Shown here: piece by piece, positions 24,401 through 29,327 of the stretch
How the letters are laid out: every line of letters starts with the position of its first letter
Position numbering within the stretch: the stretch's first letter is position 1
NCBI GenBank assembly: GCA_910587575.1
Contig: CAJULU010000045.1
Location: forward strand, 1 to 29,327
DNA: 29,327 nucleotides
Reading direction: 5' to 3'
Source of the DNA: an uncultured Dorea sp.
GTDB lineage: Bacteria; Bacillota; Clostridia; Lachnospirales; Lachnospiraceae
The notes under the pieces: model-generated
Databases searched by the model: none
Seen by the model: the letters and a program-made list of their open reading frames with translations, nothing else
What the model was told of the DNA's origin: nothing
Translations under genes and position numbers: made by a program

Positions 24401-24783
24401 ATCCATCTGCGGCCGGTGAGATCGTTTCCGGTCTGCTGGCACGCTCTCCTATAAAAATCATGTACAGCTCTGCTTCCGGCATATGGGCTTTCTTTACTCC
24501 CGGGTCGGCTTTGGCTAATCGGTCTGCCGGGTCAACTATGCCTTGTCAGCTATGGTTTTATTATACTGAGAAAATCTCCATTGTTCAAGACATAAAAAGA
24601 GAAGCCTCCGGCTGTAGTCACCAGACAGTTACTATTCACGACCTGGAAGGCCGCTCATAGCAACGGTTCGGGGAGACATTTAGAGTTTTGCTGCGCAAAA
24701 ATCGCTCTTCACGCCTGAATCATGTTCGCACGGAATGCGCAGTTCAGCGCATCCCTGGCCCTTGAAAAATAACTAAGCGGAAG
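24401..24783. other. 383-bp gap without a recognised gene; promoter and small palindromes
   Basis: Contains a good - strand promoter (TTGAAC 24588-24583, 17 bases, TATAAT 24565-24560) that points toward the HipA-like kinase, about 340 bases away. It also holds two short palindromes: TTTTGC-TGC-GCAAAA (24686-24700) and ATGCGC-AGTTCA-GCGCAT (24735-24752). A 51-codon open stretch on the - strand (24390-24545, including DPADRLAKADPGVKKAHM) has no start and no recognised family. Probably the scar of an older insert, or an untranslated RNA region. Confidence 0.4.
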
Positions 24784-24786
24784 ATG

Positions 24787-24912
24787 TTATATCCTCCGCT
24801 TCCCATCCATCATCTTACAATAAATCACCGCCACAACCGTGCTTACTGCCGTAGCAACAATCCCCGGCCCAACAATGGCCGCCGGGTTCACGCTTCCGTA
24901 CTGGCTCCGGTA
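24787..24912 (-). pseudogene. spmA 3'-end copy R2 (complete 41-codon end)
   Basis: Reads YRSQYGSVNPAAIVGPG, then IVATAVSTVVAVIYCKMM and DGKRRI-stop: the same length as the real spmA end (29072-29197) with conservative changes only, no frameshift and no internal stop. Upstream of the Tyr codon the sequence is unrelated to spmA (a 31-bp element end). An inverted repeat AAGCGGA/TCCGCTT (24775-24781, 24795-24801) overlaps the stop in the same place as the spmA terminator. The open frame could be mistaken for a 62-residue membrane protein. Confidence 0.85.
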
Positions 24913-24941
24913 CGGTTGTGTCAAGCTAAGACTAAAAAATT
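24911..24941 (-). repeat. 31-bp direct repeat, element end (copy 1)
   Basis: Identical over all 31 bases to 26893-26923. On the - strand it contains TTAGTCTTAGCTTGACACAA and ends against the TACCGG of the spmA-end copy R2. It marks the point where spmA similarity stops. Confidence 0.9.
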
Positions 24942-24955
24942 CCTTATCTTCCAGG

Positions 24956-24998
24956 AGGCTTATTTCTTTCTGCACTTGTCATTGGGCAGAAAGAGCCT
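24956..24998 (-). terminator. Hairpin after the cassette B genes
   Basis: CTTTCTGC (24966-24973) pairs with GCAGAAAG (24986-24993), and AGGCT (24956-24960) with AGCCT (24994-24998), leaving a TATTT bulge. Located 22 bases after the stop at 25021 and before the 31-bp repeat; no T run. Confidence 0.45.
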
Positions 24999-25020
24999 AA
25001 ATCTGTATACAGCAAACCCC

Positions 25021-25533
25021 TTATTGCAGAGTGACGCGTTTTATTGGATATTCTCTATAATTGCTATCAGCATTCCATTCAGCTATAGAAAGAACCTCTA
25101 CTCGTTCTATCAATTTTTTACCTTTTCCTATATTATTTTGAAGAACAAAAGGCAATTCTGTTTTTAATCTGTCTCGCAGCCTTTTTCTGGTAGTCGCGTC
25201 TCCATTCGGATATTCAAGAATATATATATACTGAATGGGTTTATCTTTTTCTAACAATCTCAAATAATGTAGAGAGTCATAAAATTTTCGTGTTGCAATA
25301 GATATTTTCTTTTCTTCCATTGGATGAAATGCATTAGGATTCTCAGCATTTTCAATACATGCATTCTTATATTCTACCATAAGGATATGAGTAGCATTTT
25401 CGATCAAAAAATCAACGTCATTTATGTGTATTCCTGCGTTATGGTAATCTTCATGCATTTTATCGGTCGCCCATACGGCGGTTCTACAGTCAATACTGTA
25501 TGCACCGTTTTCTTCTATAAATATATTTTCCAT
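25021..25533 (-). CDS. Small PD-(D/E)XK-like protein of cassette B
   Basis: 170 residues from the ATG at 25533 (GAGGA 7 bases upstream); two earlier in-frame ATGs overlap the ATPase gene end. The segment HINDVDFLIENATHILMVEYKNA gives D-x9-E-x-K, the core of a PD-(D/E)XK nuclease, followed by helices that include ISIATRKFYDSLHYLRLL and a strand IQYIYILEYP. I do not recognise the exact family. Paired with the ATPase 10 bases upstream, it is the likely effector nuclease of a two-gene module. A non-catalytic fold is possible. Confidence 0.65.
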   Translation of the reverse strand: MENIFIEENGAYSIDCRTAVWATDKMHEDYHNAGIHINDVDFLIENATHILMVEYKNACIENAENPNAFHPMEEKKISIATRKFYDSLHYLRLLEKDKPIQYIYILEYPNGDATTRKRLRDRLKTELPFVLQNNIGKGKKLIERVEVLSIAEWNADSNYREYPIKRVTLQ

Positions 25534-25543
25534 AGATTTTTCC

Positions 25544-26641
25544 TCATAACTCATACACTTCGTCAAGAAGATTATTATCTGCGATCATAATATGATTACG
25601 TTCAATATCTCCCATCCTATAAGCAGACTGACTGTATACTGCATCGTTATCGTCATCCATCCATGGCGCTGTCTTTTTCATTTTATCTGATAATGAGTTT
25701 TGACCTCTATATAGATTATGAAATACCACCTGTTCTTTCGATGTACGTCGTATTTCTAAATATTTTGCAAAATTATAACTGTGCGTCGCTACAAAAATCT
25801 GAGTTCCATTATTTTGTAATTCCAACAAAATATCTGCCACAAGAGGATACAATTCAGGATTTAAATTTGCTTCTGGTTCATCCCACAAAAAGATTGTTCC
25901 TTTTTCTAAAAGACCGTTTCGTATCAATTTCCAGAGCAGACCCAATTTGCGCAAGCCCTCTGCCTCTAATGAAAAATCCACTTTTCGGCCGTCTTTTTTT
26001 AACATATAGAAAGAATCATTTTCCAAAATAACCGTTCCGTCAATGACAGCGCTGATCTTATCAAGAATTTTATTCATAATGGCTGAAACTTCCCGTGTCT
26101 CCGGCAAAGAAGCATTTACAATAATATCTATCTGTGTTCCGTCAAAAGGCATATTATATTTTTGGTTCAGTGCAAGAAATCCCTTGGTATGAGACAACAT
26201 TTCTGTTGTAGGAATAAATACAGACTGTATATCCAGCCCAAGCCATTGATCATAATTGAATATGCCTTTGTGCGAAAGACTGTCTTCAAAACTATGCGTA
26301 CCATCTGACACTTTATAATAACAATAATCTTCTTTGTTTTCTGTATTCTTTAAATCATCACTGTCTTTCAGGCTGTTTGAAAAAAATTGTACCAGTTTTT
26401 TTGTTTTTCCCTGGTCCGTCCGTTTGATTGACCACTGTGTTGCCGCATAGATCATTTTTAGAATAGTGGTCTTTCCAACTCCGTTTTCACCAATCAGAAC
26501 ATTGATTCCTTCTCCAAATTCCATTTTGAACCCATCATTAAATGAATCGCCCTCCTTTATTTCCTTAATATTGGCATTCTTATTTCTCCAATGGCGCTTA
26601 AATACCATTACGTTCAAAATCTCAATTGTTTTAATAGCCAT
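25544..26641 (-). CDS. AAA/ABC-type ATPase (OLD-like) of cassette B
   Basis: 365 residues from the ATG at 26641, preceded by GGAGGTGAT. Walker A is GENGVGKTT near residue 55 after an N-terminal strand (FGEGINVLI); the signature-like helix is FSLEAEGLRKLGLL; Walker B is GTIFLWDEPEANLNP; the switch His is in VATHSYNFAKYL. This is the SMC/OLD-like ATPase type (AAA_15/AAA_21) that pairs with nucleases in many phage-defence systems such as Septu, Gabija and PARIS, without matching any of them clearly. No TOPRIM domain is attached, so cutting would depend on the partner gene. A - strand promoter (TGTACA, 17 bases, TATAAT) lies 42 bases before the start. Confidence 0.85.
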   Translation of the reverse strand: MAIKTIEILNVMVFKRHWRNKNANIKEIKEGDSFNDGFKMEFGEGINVLIGENGVGKTTILKMIYAATQWSIKRTDQGKTKKLVQFFSNSLKDSDDLKNTENKEDYCYYKVSDGTHSFEDSLSHKGIFNYDQWLGLDIQSVFIPTTEMLSHTKGFLALNQKYNMPFDGTQIDIIVNASLPETREVSAIMNKILDKISAVIDGTVILENDSFYMLKKDGRKVDFSLEAEGLRKLGLLWKLIRNGLLEKGTIFLWDEPEANLNPELYPLVADILLELQNNGTQIFVATHSYNFAKYLEIRRTSKEQVVFHNLYRGQNSLSDKMKKTAPWMDDDNDAVYSQSAYRMGDIERNHIMIADNNLLDEVYEL

Positions 26642-26682
26642 AGCATCACCTCCAGACAAATTTTATTTCATTTTCTATTCGT

Positions 26683-26711
26683 ATTATACCCTGTTCCTGC
26701 ATTTTTGTACA
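26683..26711 (-). promoter_or_regulatory. Promoter of cassette B
   Basis: On the - strand TGTACA (26711-26706), a 17-base spacer and TATAAT (26688-26683). It lies between the R3 copy of the spmA end and the ATPase gene, so the module carries its own promoter. Confidence 0.6.
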
Positions 26712-26768
26712 CGATAAATCATGATAAAGGAATTTTGAAAATGCAAAAATATAGAAAACGGAGACCCT

Positions 26769-26894
26769 TCATGTCCTCTGCTTCACTTCCATCACCTTAC
26801 AATACACCACTGCCGCCACAGTACTCACCGCCGTAGCCACAATTCCCGGCCCCACGATCGCTGTCGGATTCACGCTCCCATATTGTGACCGATA
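26769..26894 (-). pseudogene. spmA 3'-end copy R3 (complete 41-codon end)
   Basis: Reads YRSQYGSVNPTAIVGPG, then IVATAVSTVAAVVYCKVM and EVKQRT-stop; 126 bases including the stop, exactly as in R2 and in the real gene end. Many differences from R4 are silent, and the frame is open throughout. Upstream of the Tyr codon spmA similarity ends and the 31-bp repeat begins. Confidence 0.85.
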
Positions 26895-26923
26895 CGGTTG
26901 TGTCAAGCTAAGACTAAAAAATT
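26893..26923 (-). repeat. 31-bp direct repeat, element end (copy 2)
   Basis: Identical to 24911-24941 and in the same position against the spmA-end copy R3. Flanking bases on the far side differ completely, so the shared part is sharply bounded. The rest of the 26924-27020 stretch, up to the cassette A nuclease stop, shows nothing recognisable. Confidence 0.9.
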
Positions 26924-27020
26924 GTTCTCCTATCTGCCTAATCAGTTTCCATTATCATAACAGCATTCCGGCTCTTCACGAAAAAGCGATTCATCTTTTC
27001 TAGATACTAAGTATCGAAAT

Positions 27021-27752
27021 TTATAATATCTTAGGCTGGTGAATAATAATATAAATATGCTTGTCTTTCATCTTTTCTTCATAACTGCTCTTAAAATTAC
27101 AAGGGTTATCAATCAATTTTTCTTTATCATATATGAAAAAATAAATATTCTTAGCGCTATAATGTACCATATCTGCTTCTATTTCCTCGACCAGCTTCTT
27201 CAATACCATTCCTTTTCTCGTGCACTTTACTTCAATAGTATTTTTCGAATCCAACAAAATATCCGACCTGACTGTACCATATCCCGTATCCTCATTTACC
27301 TCTGCTCTTGCCATTGGATAGAGTGGTTTAAGATATGCATACAACAAATGTTGGACATCGTACTCATTTTTTATTCTTAATCCTTCTAACTGCTCTTTTT
27401 GAATCCCTCCTTTTTTATGAAGTCTCCTTTCGAAAAGATTTTCCAAAAAAAGATAAAAATTTCCCAGTACATCCAAAAGCAATCTGCCGTTTTCATTTAC
27501 ATTCATAATCTCATTCATGTACTCTATCACTCTCTTTTTGGCTTCAAGCATCTTTTCTTTTGTATCTTTATCAGAATATTCATTCGGGAGATAGTAGGCC
27601 CTTCTTTCCAAATCAATTAAATATTGCGAATCCATTCCTGTTCTTTTCATCTGCTCTTTTAAAGCGCTTATCGCGGCTTGAAATGACTGACTGTCCTTTG
27701 CGCACACCAATATTTCCATAGCTTGTTGTATACTACCGGAATTACTAAACAT
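27021..27752 (-). CDS. DpnII/MboI-like PD-(D/E)XK nuclease of cassette A
   Basis: 243 residues. The N-terminal half is helical (LLLDVLGNFYLFLENLFERRL). The C-terminal half matches the pattern of the DpnII-MboI restriction endonuclease domain: NEYDVQHLLYAYLKPLYP, ARAEVNEDTGYGTVRSDILL, then NTIEVKCTRKGM (catalytic D...E-x-K), EIEADMVHYS and IYFFIYDKEKLIDNP. The start overlaps the ATPase stop by 8 bases with AAGGGGG upstream, so translation is coupled. No methyltransferase is encoded nearby, which argues against a classical restriction-modification system and for an ATPase-gated effector. Confidence 0.75.
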   Translation of the reverse strand: MFSNSGSIQQAMEILVCAKDSQSFQAAISALKEQMKRTGMDSQYLIDLERRAYYLPNEYSDKDTKEKMLEAKKRVIEYMNEIMNVNENGRLLLDVLGNFYLFLENLFERRLHKKGGIQKEQLEGLRIKNEYDVQHLLYAYLKPLYPMARAEVNEDTGYGTVRSDILLDSKNTIEVKCTRKGMVLKKLVEEIEADMVHYSAKNIYFFIYDKEKLIDNPCNFKSSYEEKMKDKHIYIIIHQPKIL

Positions 27753-28941
27753 CTTTATTTCCGCCCCCTTCCCAGCGTAAATAGAACAAAAATAAAGGGT
27801 CTAAAATATACAATACTCCTTCCTTCCAATCAAGAACTTTGAATATATCCTCCCGGCCATCCAATAATTCTTGTAGCTTAACCAAACTTTCTTTTATAGC
27901 TTGCGGAGTAGGTTTTTTACAATCATCAGCAATCAAACAATAAATACGCTCTTTAACATCCTCAAATTCCAATTTCATAATAGGTGGATTTTCTGCAATG
28001 GATTTTACAATCAATTCATAAAGATCATAATCCTTCCCATTATCTGCTCGAAATCTGTTTCTGCTTTTTCCTCTCATGTTTGGCCCCTTTTGCATCAGGG
28101 ATACCACATCACCATATTCAAAATTTGCAGTTGTATATCGATATGCAATATTCAAAATTTCCGGTTTTACACACCAGTCGTCTCTACCTGACATTTCCAA
28201 AATCGTACAGATATTTAAGCAGATGTACTGCATCAACTGCGGAGAAGATAAACTTTCTACCGCAATCTGTGTTGTAACATTATCCTCAATCTGTATGCTC
28301 AGTTTTTCAAATCCTACTTTTGCAATTTCTTTTAGATCATTTACTTCCCATGATTCCATATTGATCATGCTTAATCGTCCTGAAAGGTCTGCGTTCCTGC
28401 GAATTGCTTCATCTGCCCTGTGGGGCAAGGAAACAACAATTGCCTTAAATCCTCTTCGGATTGCATCTTTAAGTTGCTGTGCAATCTGCATCCGTTTCTC
28501 TTCCTGCGCGTAATGGAAATCATCGATAACCAAAACCAGATTTTCTTTTTTGTAGTATTCTATAATTTTATCTTTTGTCAAAGAATAGGTTTCTTTTTTC
28601 GAATATTTATCTCTGGTATCAGCAATCATTTTCTCTGAAGAAAACTCTCCCTCATAAGCCAAACCAACTTTTGCGGCAACCACTTTCCAAAAATCTGTCT
28701 CTAAACTAAAATCTGCTCCTGAGACTTCCACAATCTTTTCAAATCCTATAACCTTTTCACATAAAATCGTTTTTCCCATTTTAGAAGGGCCTACCAAAGA
28801 AGTCAAAAAGCCAGACACCTTTATTGCCTGCATTAAACGAAATTCATATGGCAGATCTGAAACTGCAGATTTACGTGATATATAAGTATATTCAGGAAAT
28901 GCACCTGGTCTGAACACATCTTCCGCCTTTAATCCCATCAT
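27745..28941 (-). CDS. P-loop AAA/STAND-like ATPase of cassette A
   Basis: 398 residues from the ATG at 28941, chosen because AAGGAG lies 6 bases upstream and a - strand TATAAT (28973-28968) would give a leader just long enough for it; the more upstream ATG would leave no ribosome site. Walker A GPSKMGKT (about residue 52), Walker B LVLVIDDFHYA (about 138), then a helical region (SSPQLMQYICLNIC) and a C-terminal winged-helix-like part ending in LFLFYLRWEG. This resembles Orc1/Cdc6- and STAND-type ATPases that sense a trigger and switch on an attached or partner effector. It is followed by the DpnII-like nuclease, so a two-gene defence role is likely but unproven. Confidence 0.8.
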   Translation of the reverse strand: MMGLKAEDVFRPGAFPEYTYISRKSAVSDLPYEFRLMQAIKVSGFLTSLVGPSKMGKTILCEKVIGFEKIVEVSGADFSLETDFWKVVAAKVGLAYEGEFSSEKMIADTRDKYSKKETYSLTKDKIIEYYKKENLVLVIDDFHYAQEEKRMQIAQQLKDAIRRGFKAIVVSLPHRADEAIRRNADLSGRLSMINMESWEVNDLKEIAKVGFEKLSIQIEDNVTTQIAVESLSSPQLMQYICLNICTILEMSGRDDWCVKPEILNIAYRYTTANFEYGDVVSLMQKGPNMRGKSRNRFRADNGKDYDLYELIVKSIAENPPIMKLEFEDVKERIYCLIADDCKKPTPQAIKESLVKLQELLDGREDIFKVLDWKEGVLYILDPLFLFYLRWEGGGNKDV

Positions 28942-29057
28942 CAGTTTCTCCTTTTCCATTTTTATTTATTATACCACTTATATATTATAATTAAACCTTT
29001 TTTATCCAATTTAATACATTTTTATTAGTTTTATACACTATAAATCATTTTTATCAC

Positions 29058-29083
29058 AAAAACGGAGAGCCTCACACTCTCCG
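29058..29083 (-). terminator. Terminator of spmA
   Basis: On the - strand CGGAGAG (29083-29077) / CTCTCCG (29069-29063) is followed by TTTTT (29062-29058). The spmA stop codon (29074-29072) sits in the loop, so the gene end and its terminator form one compact unit, which the cassette copies reproduce. Confidence 0.8.
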
Positions 29084-29327
29084 CTTCCCATCCATCATCT
29101 TACAATACACCACTGCTACAATTGTGCTTACCGCCGTCGCAGCAATCCCCGGCCCCACGACTGCCGCCGGGTTCACTGATCCGTACTGGCTCCGGTACGC
29201 GATCACATTCACCGGGATCAGCTGCAGCGACGAAATATTTAATATCAAAAACGTACACATCTCGTTGCTTGCAATCCCCCGTTTCCTCACCGTCCCGGGC
29301 ATCCTCCCCGCCCTTCTGTCTTCCTCT
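29072..29327 (-). CDS. spmA: Spore maturation protein A, C-terminal part (runs off the window)
   Basis: The last 84 codons are present and the frame continues past the right edge. GTVRKRGIASNEMCTFLI, ISSLQLIPVNVIAYRSQYGS and VGPGIAATAVSTIVAVVYC match the end of SpmA, a nucleoside-recognition (Gate) domain membrane protein needed for spore core dehydration and maturation together with SpmB. SpmB does not follow as it does in Bacillus; instead the gene is followed by inserted two-gene modules. The last 41 codons plus terminator are the sequence duplicated at R3 and R2. Confidence 0.85.
   Translation of the reverse strand, partial: EEDRRAGRMPGTVRKRGIASNEMCTFLILNISSLQLIPVNVIAYRSQYGSVNPAAVVGPGIAATAVSTIVAVVYCKMMDGKRRV

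Noticed and set aside
24085..24660. 191-codon + strand frame across the HipA start and the following gap
   Set aside because: Mostly antisense to the kinase gene and to the spmA-end copy; no ribosome site and no recognisable domain.
24787..24975. 62-codon small membrane protein gene
   Set aside because: Its conserved part is the spmA 3' end; the first residues come from the 31-bp repeat and adjoining DNA, so it is a chimeric frame rather than a gene.
27021..28941. Classical DpnII restriction-modification locus
   Set aside because: No methyltransferase gene in the window and an ATPase partner instead.
22573..29197. CRISPR array from the repeated segments
   Set aside because: Repeats are about 126 bases, protein-coding and separated by about 2-kb gene modules, not short spacers; no cas genes.
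1..29327. tRNA or rRNA genes as integration sites
   Set aside because: I saw no tRNA cloverleaf sequence or rRNA segment; the apparent integration target is the spmA end.

Overview
The window looks like a chromosomal segment of a spore-forming Firmicute of the class Clostridia, most likely Lachnospiraceae. Reasons: Shine-Dalgarno-type starts, an isoleucine T-box in front of ileS, a spoIID/spoIIQ-like pair, a spmA gene at the right edge, an EAAK-rich amylosucrase-like enzyme, a group II intron remnant and an Rpn-family remnant. The species cannot be fixed from the sequence alone.

Layout. (1) 1-3.9 kb is worn accessory DNA: the 3' end of a group II intron reverse transcriptase runs into the C-terminal half of an Rpn-family protein, followed by a 5'-truncated AAA-ATPase/PD-(D/E)XK gene (- strand), two tiny overlapping ORFs, a small XRE regulator and a divergent unknown gene. 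(2) 3.9-15.5 kb is a housekeeping core on the + strand: amylosucrase-like GH13 enzyme and a D-Ala-D-Ala carboxypeptidase (operon), T-box-controlled ileS, glycogen phosphorylase, then SpoIID and a SpoIIQ-like LytM protein, with clear promoters and terminators between units. (3) 15.6-18.1 kb holds a GIY-YIG protein, a hemolysin III/PAQR membrane protein (-), a small ORF (-) and a lone HipA-like kinase (+) behind a perfect inverted repeat. (4) 18.2-21.3 kb is a sugar ABC importer without its ATPase (binding lipoprotein plus two permeases).

(5) 21.4-29.3 kb is the most interesting part. It is visibly AT-richer and every gene is on the - strand, as is spmA, whose 3' end closes the window. Behind spmA lie three two-gene modules: AAA ATPase + DpnII/MboI-like PD-(D/E)XK nuclease; OLD/ABC-like AAA ATPase + small PD-(D/E)XK-like protein; HipA-like kinase + HipA-N1/HIRAN fusion protein. 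They are separated by extra copies of the spmA 3' end. Two of these copies are complete 41-codon reading frames of exactly the same length as the real gene's end, and both break off at the same point into an identical 31-bp sequence. Two further copies, farther from spmA, are decayed. This is the pattern of an ordered tandem array of small integrase-less elements inserted site-specifically at the 3' end of spmA, each carrying its own replacement gene end and a probable defence or toxin-antitoxin module.

Functional assignments rest on motifs read by eye. No database search, folding or alignment program was run. Cassette mobility and defence roles are inferences.
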